Shown here piece after piece: positions 9,818 through 18,993 of a stretch of DNA of 64,000 bases (its first letter is position 1; each line of letters opens with the position of its first letter). Made by a program: the position numbers and the translations under genes. The stretch comes from Conchocele bisecta (taxonomy: Eukaryota; Mollusca; Bivalvia; Lucinida; Thyasiridae). The notes below the pieces were generated by a model. It had not been told where the DNA came from, ran no database searches, and saw only the letters and a program-made list of their open reading frames with translations. Location: contig CM055272.1 in assembly GCA_029237695.1 (NCBI GenBank), positions 37,910,901 to 37,974,900 on the forward strand. The letters run 5' to 3'.

Positions 9818-10031
9818 GAAATATGGCGCATCAAACGCGTCTTGTTAAGCTGCAGTTGGTGGTCTCTGTACTTTGGCCCAAAACTTCTGTCGTTTTGCGA
9901 AGAAGAATTGAAATTCCGTGTCGGTAGAAACGGAAATGGATTATTCGCAAAAACGACATAAGTCTGTGCCGAACTCCCTGGACGACCAAATGCAGCTCAT
10001 GAAGACGCGTTTGCTGCACCATATTTCATAA
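9818..10031. mobile_element. ~214-bp fold-back MITE 'ATGAAATATGG..CAAACGCGTCTT'
   Basis: The left arm 'atgaaatatggcgcatcaaa', 'cgcgtcttgttaagctgcag' and 'tgtcgttttgcgaagaa' is repeated inverted on the right to 10031 with scattered differences. A single-arm fragment in plus orientation is at 19690-19790. The 63-aa minus ORF is an accidental reading of an arm. Confidence 0.7.
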
Positions 10032-10054
10032 AAATCCGTTTCATATTAAGGAAA

Positions 10055-10320
10055 ATATCAAATAATACTTACTTTGGAGTGGGCAAGATTTCAACACTTT
10101 CACCACTGTTGTTGTTGTCATAACCACGTGATCATGCACCTTGGGCTCCATGGAGTACCATGAATACCATGGAAACACGTGGTCCACATTGTCCCTGGTT
10201 AAGAAAATAACGGCATTTCCCAGATACATAAATGCAGATTTATTGGATTTACATTTATTATTTGAGCATAGGCTGCATTTGCAGCCTATGCTCAATAAAT
10301 GTAAATCCATTCTGCACAAT
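10055..10320. repeat. Repeat cluster: conserved 80-bp block plus a hairpin
   Basis: Bases 10055-10146 (minus) match 16422-16500 (plus): 'aaggtgcatgatcacgtgg', 'gaaagtgttgaaa', 'actccaaagta'. Next to it, 10244-10308 is a hairpin, 'ggatttacatttatta..gagcataggctgca' against its inverse, shared with the MITE at 41868-42106. Confidence 0.55.
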
Positions 10321-10379
10321 CCCACATTTGTAAGGATCTAGTGTTTATCAGTGATGCCTTCTGAGAAAATGGGACCTTA

Positions 10380-10460
10380 TGATGTTTGCGACCAGCTTAG
10401 TCCCAGTTCAGCCTGTACATCCGCGTATTCTGATCAGAGGCTACACTGTTCGCCATTCGG
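10380..10460. mobile_element. Fragment of the 'GGCTGTGACTGG' MITE
   Basis: 'gcgaccagcttagtcccagt', 'cagcctgtacatccgcg', 'tctgatcagaggctacactg' and 'ttcgccattc' match the interior of the family at 20322-20505 and 47579-47813. Confidence 0.5.
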
Positions 10461-10496
10461 TGACTAACGTAGCCGTGTCAGAAAACATATTACTAT

Positions 10497-10735
10497 CTGT
10501 TTCACGAAACCTGCTAAAATTTTACGGCTATATAAACAATGCAATTTTTTTTCTCGATAATGTTAAATTTTAAATATAAATTTTGTAATAAAATGAATAT
10601 TTGACAAAATTTCACGAAATAAAGAGAAGGCACACTTTTAAATTTTGATAACATTTAATATTATGGAAAAAAAATATTGTTTTCGCATTATATATCCGTA
10701 AAATTTGGGCAGGTTTCGTGAAACAGACTATAGTC
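10497..10735. mobile_element. MITE with 'CTGTTTCACGAAACCTGC' TIRs
   Basis: 'ctgtttcacgaaacctgc' at 10497-10514 is inverted as 'gcaggtttcgtgaaacag' at about 10711-10728. Terminal text resembles the 7118 family ('tgtctgtt.cacg'). Relatives: a left end at 58926-58965 and a right end at 63405-63446. Confidence 0.7.
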
Positions 10736-11450
10736 CATATTCATAATAATTATTCTGTGCGACTGCGTAAAATTGTTGGAAATCTAATAAGCCCCAAGTC
10801 TCTAGTTGTGGGTGGCAGGTAGGAGCATGTGATGGGTAATTTAGCGATCGGGATTCATCCTTGTTGGAATCCAGACCGGAGACCTTGTTTGGCCCTCGTG
10901 TACGTCGTTGGCATTCTTGTATGTGAAAATTGAATCTGGTTATACAGCTTAAGTGAGTGTTACGATCATTCGTAATCCTATTACTTTTAGGGGAAGGGGC
11001 CAAATGGCTTTGGTGTAGTATGGACCTGGCACCAGGTAAGGTTATTCTAATTTCAGGGCTGAATATATTTTTTTTAATGTAAATATTCCGTTCTGATTTT
11101 GGGATTTTCCTCCCAAGTGCAGCATGGTTGAATACGGTGGGATCGAACCCGTTGGCCCGGCCTTAAATGACCATAGTTGATAGGCCGTTAAACACCAACA
11201 AACAAACAGAAAATATATTTATCCATATTCATATTAATCATACTGTGTGACTGCGCAATATGATAGAGATGTATAATTGTTGTAAATCTAATAAGCCCCA
11301 TTTCTCCAGTCACTGCCACAGTTTACTGTCGTTGACAAAACAAATAAATCATAATCATACTGTGTGGCTAAGTAATATGATCGGGGTCTACAATTGATAC
11401 AAATGGTGTAAGGGACCGGATCTCAGCCGGCGTCCCACATATTAGACACG
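10736..11450. other. Old dispersed-repeat debris
   Basis: 11100-11215 carries 'gggatcgaaccc' (an inverted tRNA B-box-like string) and 'ttaaatgacc..ataggccgttaaacaccaac', shared with 4980-5045 and, inverted, with 60870-60950. 10960-11095 shares 'cctggcaccagg..attctaatttcagggctgaatat' (inverted) with 29890-30000 and 61010-61085. Probably degraded SINE-like copies; no gene is supported. Confidence 0.45.
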
Positions 11451-11713
11451 CCATGTGATTTTGTACCTTCACAGCTGTGTAATTTTATGAAATACGTTTA
11501 CAAAATGTACAATATTTTCCGTAAAGGGGGTCAAAAGTTGACACAATTTTCAGAGTACATGCGGAATGTACATGCGGAATGATATTCCGCATCTACTCTA
11601 AAAATCTTGTTAACTTTTGACTTTATTTATGAAATATTTTGTAAATTTTGTAAACGTATTTAACGAAATTACGCAGATGTCCGAATGTACAAATTCACAT
11701 GGCGTGTCTCTAA
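11451..11713. mobile_element. ~260-bp fold-back MITE next to the TLR array
   Basis: 'attagacacgccatgtga', 'ttttgtac', 'tacgtttacaaaat' and 'gtcaaaagttga' on the left are mirrored on the right, ending 'cacatggcgtgtct'. The apex near 11560-11585 carries two 'acatgcggaatg' units against 'cattccgcat'. Its right end touches the first unit of the minisatellite. Confidence 0.65.
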
Positions 11714-12330
11714 TGGGAGATGTTATTCCAATCCAGACTAAGCTCGTCAAGCGGTAATAAACACATACTGAAATGACTGATGCTATCCCATGTCGTTAAT
11801 ATACATAGAATGCAATGTTAGATGTTGTCCCACTAAACTCATCTCGCTGTAACAAACACTGAATGGAATGGCATACGTTGTTACAATTCGGACTACACTC
11901 GTCCCACGGTGGGAAACACAGAATAATGCATATAGTGACAGGTATTGTCCCACTCGGGAATAATCTCGTCTCACGGTAATTGACATATACCATAATAGAT
12001 CGGCAGATGCTGTCCCATTCTGGACTCGGCTCGTCACACGGTAATGTACGTAGAATGCAATGTCAGATATTGTCACGTCTCGGATTAAAGTAGTCCCAAG
12101 GTAATATACATAGAATACATTTCCAGACGTAGTCCCATTCTGGACTAAACTCGTGTCGGGGTAATATTATACACATAGAATGTAATGTCGGATGTTGTCC
12201 CTTTCTGGAAAAAAATCGCTTCACGCAAATAAACACGTTATTTTAATGGGAATACACTGGTCTCATCGTATCATGGCAATAAACGTAGAATAGAATGGCA
12301 GACATTCTCCCATTCCGGAATAATTGCGTA
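11706..12330 (-). repeat. ~60-bp minisatellite continuing from the TLR 3' coding end
   Basis: About ten degenerate units of roughly 55-67 bp lie at about 11706, 11752, 11795, 11850, 11909, 11976, 12041, 12101, 12161, 12226 and the coding unit at 12275-12330. On the minus strand each reads approximately 'ttccggaatgggagaatgtc', 'tgccattctattctacg', 'tttattgccatgatacga'. The unit inside the gene encodes the TIR end 'IIPEWENVCHSILRLLP' and its stop. Downstream units keep the order with 5-15 differences each. The likely origin is duplication of the terminal codons, stop and proximal 3' UTR. Confidence 0.75.
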
Positions 12331-14542
12331 GGCATCGTCGGCGTTCTGAGCAAACTTGATTCTCACACGGCTCTGGAAATATCCCCGCAACGGTACCGGA
12401 ATCTCCCGCTCGGCGACCTGCTCGATTGAAATGATGAGTACGGCTTACGGAGTGGTAGGCTTGATGTAGCTCCGCGATACACCAGTCGCTGTGACAGTAA
12501 TTCGCGGACATGACGACAACAAGAAGCCCCGACATCTCCAAGCTGCGGGCGACTTCGTCGGCGATGTACAGGCCCGGCCTGAAATGCCGGTCGCCAATAC
12601 AGACGAGTTCACGATCCGTCCTGCAGAATGCCCTTAAGTGGTCCTGTAGTTCTGGGTACAAGTGCTCCAACACGATGCCGTCGTCGACGCTGCTATATGA
12701 CAGGAATATCGGGTACTTGAATTCATAGTCATCATCCTCGATTCGTCGTCTCCTATCATCCACGTGCGCACCAACTCTCTTGATTTTCAAAGACTTCAGT
12801 ATATATATGGATATCAGCACTATCAATGTTACTGATGCGATAGGGATAAGGGTCGCCATTATAATTGTTCTCTTCAGTATCATTTCACGGTCACACAAGT
12901 ACTGCGTGTAGCTGACCGTGTCCTGGCCAATTATCTTTGATTCCTTATTCTCGGCCACACATTCGTATCGTCTATCCGTATCTATGACTACCGGAGACGT
13001 ATACATCCATTCAACATAATTCACATCTGCACAAGACGAGCATTTCAGCGGATTGTTGTGTACATTTAGTCTTAAACGGTCATTTATGTCACGTATCTGC
13101 TTGCTGTAAATATAGTTAAAATTGTTAATTGATACAGAATCTAAAATGGATATGTCGTTGCCGCTGATGTCTACATATCTAAGTTCCATGAGATTTACAA
13201 TTGCAAATGTTACATGAGTAAGTTGGTTATTGGATATATCTAAAACTTTGAGATTTGTGTTATGCGCAAACATATTTGGCGGAATTTGTGAGAAATTGTT
13301 GTTGGATAAACTCAACACCTCCAGCGCGTCTAAGCTAGAGAACAATGTTTCCAATTCCGTTTCGTTCGACTCCATACGACTCAGCATGTTGTGTGAAATG
13401 TCTAATTTTTTCAAAGATGATATGATAGCCTGCTGGAAGAACATCGGTGTCACGTACTCCATATCGTTGTGCGATAGGTATAATGACTCGAGCCGAATGT
13501 AGTCTGACACAGCAATACTATCCAGCCATTTTATTCTGTTATGTGAAAAGTCTACATGTTTCACAGCCCATGTGAGTGATAGATTGGCGACACAATCATA
13601 GAAGTACAGATGCATACCCGGCGCTGATTTAGATAATCTCATGGCAATCAACGTTACAACGTTGTTCACGAAGTAAGCTATTCCTGGATTATCATCGTAT
13701 GTTATTGTCTTTCCTCTTTTGATGTAATACTGGTTTCTTGTTATCTGATATTTGGAAGTACCGTACAGACCACTTATGTCTAAAGTGACAAGACTTGTGC
13801 ATGTAACAAAGAGAGCCGGGTTTACGTTGATCTCGTGACTACTAGTATGTACAATAAATGTATCTGAGATATTCACCATTTTCACTGTTTCACACAATGG
13901 ATACACTGACATAATACATTTATTTATACTTTTCTTTTCAAACATGAACCGTGTAGAACTAAGGTCTATTCCTGTAATGTTCCTGCCATTTACAAACTCG
14001 CGAAATGTTTCTTCTGTTAGTGTGTTCATGTTATCATCAACGGTGTTAACATTGTGTAATATCAGAATTATCAGGTGTGGGAGAATGCTCGAGTTTGACA
14101 GTGCGTTCGAAATGTAGTTTATTGACAGTGTTTGGCAATCTGACATATCTAACATATTTAATTGTTCCAAGCCGGAAAACACTCCTAATGACAGTTTCGA
14201 TAAATATTGTAAATGTATAGTTAGGTTGACCAGATTATCCAGACCTGTAAAAAGATGATTACTTAGTCCATCTATGTTATAGTATCCGCCATCATCGTCC
14301 GTTAGCATCAACTGTTTGACATTGACCCAGGTTTTGTTGCAAAATACGCAAGCTTTGCTCACTTGAGATGGGTGCAATTTCCGCAACACTACCTCGGTGA
14401 TTCCACTCGGTACGGATGCGGGTATTACACTGACACACGTCATACTCCCGGATGCGATCGTACAACCTGTCTGGGGCCAGTACGGATAGGCAGCTACACT
14501 CCAGGCGAGGGGGACCAGCAGCGATATAATTACACTGTTCAT
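12263..14542 (-). CDS. Toll-like receptor (single cysteine cluster type) with frameshifted TIR domain
   Basis: This is a type I membrane pattern-recognition receptor of innate immunity; the TIR domain would recruit MyD88-like adaptors in the cytosol. The single 759-codon frame has a signal peptide (residues 1-18), LRRs about 75-470 with clear 'LxxLxLSxNxL' units at 330-465, an LRRCT near 496-550 ('NPLKCSSC'), a membrane helix about 560-582, and a TIR from about 609 with box 1 'YPIFLSYSSVDD', box 2 region 'RHFRPGLYIADEV' and 'SDWCIAELHQAY'. After residue 700 the frame leaves the family. From 12441 another frame reads 'VLIISIEQVAEREIPVPLRG' through 'IIPEWENVCHSIL' to a stop at 12271-12273. The break is one extra base, or two missing, at 12442: a pseudogene, an allele or a sequence error. 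A splice acceptor sits at 14559-14560. The ligand is unknown. Confidence 0.93.
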   Translation of the reverse strand: MNSVIISLLVPLAWSVAAYPYWPQTGCTIASGSMTCVSVIPASVPSGITEVVLRKLHPSQVSKACVFCNKTWVNVKQLMLTDDDGGYYNIDGLSNHLFTGLDNLVNLTIHLQYLSKLSLGVFSGLEQLNMLDMSDCQTLSINYISNALSNSSILPHLIILILHNVNTVDDNMNTLTEETFREFVNGRNITGIDLSSTRFMFEKKSINKCIMSVYPLCETVKMVNISDTFIVHTSSHEINVNPALFVTCTSLVTLDISGLYGTSKYQITRNQYYIKRGKTITYDDNPGIAYFVNNVVTLIAMRLSKSAPGMHLYFYDCVANLSLTWAVKHVDFSHNRIKWLDSIAVSDYIRLESLYLSHNDMEYVTPMFFQQAIISSLKKLDISHNMLSRMESNETELETLFSSLDALEVLSLSNNNFSQIPPNMFAHNTNLKVLDISNNQLTHVTFAIVNLMELRYVDISGNDISILDSVSINNFNYIYSKQIRDINDRLRLNVHNNPLKCSSCADVNYVEWMYTSPVVIDTDRRYECVAENKESKIIGQDTVSYTQYLCDREMILKRTIIMATLIPIASVTLIVLISIYILKSLKIKRVGAHVDDRRRRIEDDDYEFKYPIFLSYSSVDDGIVLEHLYPELQDHLRAFCRTDRELVCIGDRHFRPGLYIADEVARSLEMSGLLVVVMSANYCHSDWCIAELHQAYHSVSRTHHFNRAGRRAGDSGTVAGIFPEPCENQVCSERRRCLRNYSGMGECLPFYSTFIAMIR

Positions 14543-14558
14543 CGCTGGCTGATGGCAT

Positions 14559-14575
14559 CTGGAAACAATAACAAC
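14559..14575 (-). promoter_or_regulatory. Probable 3' splice site before the TLR start codon
   Basis: On the minus strand 'gttgttattgtttccag' precedes the exon, which begins 16 nt before the ATG. This is a good pyrimidine tract plus AG. It implies a 5' UTR intron, with the whole protein in one coding exon, common for molluscan TLRs. The upstream non-coding exon is not identified. Confidence 0.5.
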
Positions 14576-14628
14576 ATTAATGTGTATGCATTAGCAGATT
14601 GTGATCAAAGTAAATATAGTATTATTCA

Positions 14629-14761
14629 ACTACCATTTTGAAATACCGCATTTATTTCCAGACATCTGGAAATCCGATAAAGAAACGAGTTCGGAGCACA
14701 AGTTTCTTTGTCGGATTTACAGATGTCAAGGGAAATAAATCGGGTATTTCAAAATGGTAGT
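14629..14761. repeat. Inverted repeat in the TLR 5' intron/upstream region
   Basis: 'actaccattttgaaatacc' at 14629 is the inverse of 'ggtatttcaaaatggtagt' ending at 14761. Symmetry continues inward through 'atttatttcc..gacatctg', 'aaatccgataaagaaac'. The arms are ~50 bp with a few mismatches and a ~25-nt loop. It looks like a small MITE. Confidence 0.75.
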
Positions 14762-14881
14762 GGAATAAATTGTATATACATGCTCTTTGAATGTGAATGT
14801 GAAAAATGTGAATAATGTGAGCTTATAACGTTGTCAAAATGTTCAGTTATGACTTTAGCGTATGAATGATTTCTTCGCCTA

Positions 14882-15252
14882 AAATGACGTCAAAACGTAA
14901 CGTCAATTACATCTCGCGAACGTCTAGAAGGAAATATTTTCGTCAAGGACATACATACCTCCAGCATCACGGTAAAACGCTGGGTCGCATGTAATATTGT
15001 GGATTATCACATGAAATACTTGTTATGCCGTGTTTTAGCCCATTTCATAAATGTGTTATGACACACGTGTAATAACACCTGGAGCGCATTTGATTGGCTG
15101 GCCTAATCACCCTAATTACGTATTTTTATTGTAAATGCGACAACGTTATGTCAAATGAATAAAATAGAGACGTTCCAAAATGACGTCCGTAATGGCGTGA
15201 CAAAGCAATGATGTATTGACGTTGACGTCATCAAATTTTGAACGTCATTAGA
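14882..15252. promoter_or_regulatory. Cluster of CRE-like (TGACGTCA) sites upstream of the TLR
   Basis: Two exact TGACGTCA palindromes occur at 14885-14892 and 15223-15230. 'aacgtcaat' (14900), 'tgacgtcc' (15181) and 'aacgtcat' (15241) are near-matches. An ACACGTGT E-box (15063-15070) and 'gattggctgg' CCAAT-type text (15093-15102) lie between. CREB/ATF proteins bind such octamers in animals; use here is inferred from position only. Confidence 0.35.
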
Positions 15253-15305
15253 AGCGTCCGTGACTCATTAAAAGTATTGCAATTGTTAGAATGAGTTCCC
15301 GGTTG

Positions 15306-15590
15306 GAAGTATACAGTATTAACACTATTTTTATATGTCATCTCCCTTGGAGATAGCATATTATGTCACGAAAATTTCTATGGGGGCAGCCATTGTCGTG
15401 CTGCGCATAAACGGCGAGTACAACCAAGAAAATAGTGCCCAGTGCCAACTTATCCTATGGCGTTTTGGTCTGTCTTGCTTTGTATCTAAAACTCTACATA
15501 TACTATTCTCTATAGTTTTCACAGTTTTGGGCTCAGTTTATCAGTTAAATTTGGAAAATACGAATCGAGACATTTCGTGATAACTGATTG
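15306..15590 (+). repeat. Copy of the dispersed repeat duplicated at 42430-43045
   Basis: It matches, inverted, the unit there: 'catctcccttggagata', 'tatgtcacg', 'tgggggcagccat', 'aaatagtgcccagtgcca', 'ttttggtctgt', 'tactattctctatagtttt'. An 81-aa ORF spans it but is interrupted in the other copies, so I do not call a gene. Confidence 0.65.
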
Positions 15591-16290
15591 GAAAATCACT
15601 TTTCCATGCGTTACATTAAATATATGGGTTTAAATTGCTGCGCTCGCGAGAGGTATGGAGCGGGGTAGCAATTTTGTTTCTAGTACGGAGCTAGCAGTAA
15701 AAGGGGTGCACCTCGCTAGAGGCTCGGTGCATAAACTGTGCGTGACTCATTTCATAAATCTCATATCAAATGGAAACTCGTTTGAGATACTCTATTTATG
15801 ATCATATGAGGCGTAGACACTTTGATACACATATGGAAAAAATAAAACACATTTTCCAAGTACGAGGTGCAGTCATAAAGTTCTCGGTCTTTGCTTATAT
15901 CTAAAGATCCATTTGGTCAAATATGTCATGGTTCCATGAAGTTAATCACCGGCATCTACGTCAGCACGGAGCAGTTGAACGTCGCCTAACGTTGTTAATG
16001 AGTTAATAGCATTGTTTCATATGGGCTTTGGAAGCGCTGTCCGCAAGCCACATAAACGTTTTCATCGCACATTCGCCATTTAGTTAAATATAGTTTGTAT
16101 TGTATTGTAACTTATTTCATTGTATGTAAGTGTTTTCATGCCATGCTCTAATTAATTTCGATGGAGTGCCACTTACATAGTTACTGTACTTAGCGCATGT
16201 TTAGTTACCTGTTGTTTTCGTATATTATAATGTCATTCAACACTTGATGCTATCCGTCACGGTTTAAAACCCCGTACAAATTTCAGCATA
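15591..16290. other. Non-coding stretch
   Basis: Near 15866 'gaggtgcagtcataaagttctcggtct' type text is reminiscent of mariner-like termini, but no transposase or partner TIR is found. Otherwise unremarkable. Confidence 0.3.
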
Positions 16291-16421
16291 CACGTATAAT
16301 AGACCTGTGACAATATTTTGCCACGGTATCAGAATGCACAAATCCATTGCAGTCACTATGCAGCCAACCACGGAAATAACCGCGGAACGTTGCTCCGTCC
16401 ATTGGCGCGACGTCACAATTA

Positions 16422-16500
16422 AGGTGCATGATCACGTGGATAAAACAGCAACAACAATGGCTGAAAGTGTTGAAAGCGCGTACACTCCAAAGTATAGTTC
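16422..16500 (+). repeat. Second copy of the 'AAGGTGCATGATCACGTGG' block
   Basis: It is homologous to 10055-10146 (minus). It lies inside a 108-aa ORF (16307-16633), where it reads 'MAESVESAYTPK' after 'aacaatgg'. In the 10-kb copy a missing base breaks this frame and a 'gtaagt' donor-like string follows. It could be a repeated 5' exon fragment or non-coding. Confidence 0.45.
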
Positions 16501-16906
16501 GGGGGCAATTGTTCAGAATGCAGCACCTCGTGTTAATTTTTCTTTCTTAATGGTTTGGTATTCATCTGGGATCCAGCTTTCAGAAAAATCCGGGTGCCAT
16601 GTTTTCAGACACTTTCAAGGTCATTCAAAATGAAGGTAAAAATCCTGATATTTATGCCATAAAACTGAGGAATTACTCCATTTGAAGTATCAGTCTCTTC
16701 GGTAATATGCATATCAATAATAACAGATCAACTGTAATCAAGAAATGGAACAATACTAATCAAGGTCATGGTCACACAACTATATTTTCGAGGTCAACAA
16801 GTGAAAACGGGCATGTATTCTTCTTTGTAATATTTTTTCTGTACTATGTAATACATATATAACATTTGAAGCAGTATACTGTAATATTTATCATTTATTG
16901 ATGAGC

Positions 16907-16945
16907 AACAGTGAATCCATCCTCACTGGGATGGATTCACTGTTA
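16907..16945. repeat. Perfect 16-bp hairpin
   Basis: Arm 'aacagtgaatccatcc' (16907-16922) and its inverse (16929-16944) are separated by 6 nt. No T-run follows, so there is no reason to call it a terminator. Confidence 0.7.
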
Positions 16946-16999
16946 CCCACAGAATATAATATATGTTATATATAGGAAATTATTTTTCACACCTTTAAT

Positions 17000-17984
17000 A
17001 TCACCAACTTGTCAAACTATCAACGTTCTTATAAGGTATGACGGGAACAATAAACTACAACCTCATAATCATACAGACGACCACTTAACAATCACACACA
17101 TTTAACAAGTGTTAGTAAATAATTAATGAGGCGCCAATGGTACAATAATGAAAGTCATAACTTTCCTAATCAGAATGAAATCACAGTATGTGTATTTCCT
17201 AATACATGTATATGCTGTCTTGGCTACCAGCAGTCTGTTGTGCCATCCCACTATTAATTGTAGTTGATTTTCCAAGCCAAACTGGCTATTGAGCACCGTA
17301 GTAATAACAAACATACACGCAATATGACAATGCGAGCACTATGTCGGATAGTCGACATGAGTAGCACATGATGTCGCATGTACGCATAAGCTTTATAAGT
17401 ACGTTCAACGTAGCAACAGATATCATAGAATCGTCGTTAAGAAGACGATTAGCGCTCTGAATAGACAACATTCGGATATATGAAATATGAAATATACATA
17501 GGTTAAGTGCCTCGTGTAATACTTCGATTACTGCTGTCCCCCTACCGTACTTAGTGCACACCCAAGGTCATGTATGTTCTTGTTTTCCAGGTGTCTATTT
17601 TTCACATGATTTATACTATCCAGAATACACTTGCTTCAAACATGTGATAATATTGCATGTAGACAAACAACCCAGTTTGGTGACTTTCCAGATGAGGAAA
17701 CTGTAGTTATAAAAATAACTAAATTACCTAGAATAACCAGTCGCTGTTTCAACTTGCACACGGGCTTCGGCATATACATGAGCTTATCATAGGCAAATAT
17801 GTTTCTCGGAAATGAATCATTGCTTTCAAAAGTGCCATTGCTACAGCACGTCATTCATACAGCACATTAGCAGGGTCGTAAAACATGGTTAGACTTGTAG
17901 CCCCGGATATGGGATACCCATGATCACTATAAACCCATTTAATGTATGCTAATATTAAGTCAAGTGAGCGAATCCTTACAACCA
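17000..17984. other. Non-coding stretch, no recognised features
   Basis: Several 60-130 aa ORFs overlap on both strands without motif or plausible start context. No repeat shared with the rest of the window was noticed. Confidence 0.35.
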
Positions 17985-18993
17985 CAATGGAAATTATACC
18001 CCCGCAACGAGTTGTGGGGGAGGGGGGGGGGGGGTATACTGGAGTCAGGTTGTCCGTCCGTCCGTCCGTCCGTCCGTTGCGGGCGTCGTGCGTCCGTTGC
18101 GTGCATGCGTGCGTCCGTAAACGTAACATCAGAGAAATATTGTTATAACTTCTATTTCCTTCATCTAAGATGCTTAATATTTCACACATGCATTCCTGTA
18201 AGACTCTACTACCATGTTGTGCCAATCCACGACCGTCCAACCCCCGCTGATCCCAAGGTCAAGGTCAAATACTTTGTGTCTTTACAAAACTTAACATCTG
18301 AAAAATATTGTTATAACTTCTATTTCCTTCATCTAAAATGCTTAATATTTCACACATGCATTGCTGTATGGCTCTACTGCCATGCTGTGCCAAATCCACG
18401 ACCGTCCAACCCCCGCTGATCCCAAGGTCAAGTCAAATACTTTGTCGCTTTACAAAACTTGACATCAGAGAAAAAAGTTATAACTTCTATTTCCTTCATT
18501 ACAAATTCTTAATGTTTCTCTCATGCATTCCTCTAAGGTTGTACTATCATGCTCTGACAAATCTAAGACCGTCCAACTCCCGCTGATCCCAAGGTCAAGG
18601 TCACATACTTAGTCTCTTTACAAAATTTAACATCAGATAAATATGTTATAACTTCTATTTCTTTCATAGAAAATTCTTAATATTTCATGCATTAATTCCT
18701 GTAAGGCTCTACTATCATGCTGTGACAAATTCCTGCTGATCTCGAGGTCAAGGTCACATACCTAGTCTCTTTACAAAACTTAACATCAGAGAAATCGGTT
18801 ATAACTTCTATTTGCTTGCTCGGATCTGCTTCACATTTCACACACGCATTGTTCCAATGGACCGCTACCACACATTCATGCCGCTCCCGCTAAGTCCAAA
18901 CCCACACACTTTTGTTTTTATTTTTACATATTTTAGTGGTACCTGGGCCCATGCGAGGGGTATTCCGTAAGCCTCGCTTACTGACCAATCTAG
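17985..18993 (+). mobile_element. Helitron-like element with ~168-bp satellite core, complete copy (family H3)
   Basis: The head 'tatacccccgcaacgagttg' can pair with its own 'gggg', then come poly-G, 'tatactggagtcaggt' and a TCCG microsatellite (18050-18080). Five monomers start at 18124, 18292, 18460, 18628 and 18781 (period 168, last 153), with 'aacatcagagaaatattgtt' and 'cccaaggtcaaggtca'. The tail has 'ggtacctgggcccatgcga', a GTAAGC-ctc-GCTTAC stem (18967-18981) and, 8 nt later, CTAG (18990-18993) followed by T. Hairpin plus CTRR plus T is the canonical Helitron 3' end. The inverse copy is at 34665-35642. It encodes no protein, so it must depend on an autonomous Helitron. Confidence 0.7.

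Noticed and set aside
14292..14558. 88-aa ORF starting 16 nt before the TLR ATG
   Set aside because: It is out of frame with the LRR protein and ends early; the 14542 start gives a signal peptide.
15335..15580. 81-aa ORF beginning MSSPLEIAYYVTK
   Set aside because: It lies in a dispersed repeat whose other copies (42.4-43.0 kb) break the frame.
15866..16080. mariner-like terminus and possible MITE
   Set aside because: 'cataaagttctcggtct' is suggestive, but no inverted partner, TA duplication or transposase remnant was found.
16911..16945. Rho-independent terminator
   Set aside because: Perfect hairpin but no T-tract, and the genome is eukaryotic.
17946..18419. 157-aa ORF
   Set aside because: It spans the head, microsatellite and satellite of the Helitron-like element; the Ser/Val/Arg run comes from (TCCG)n.
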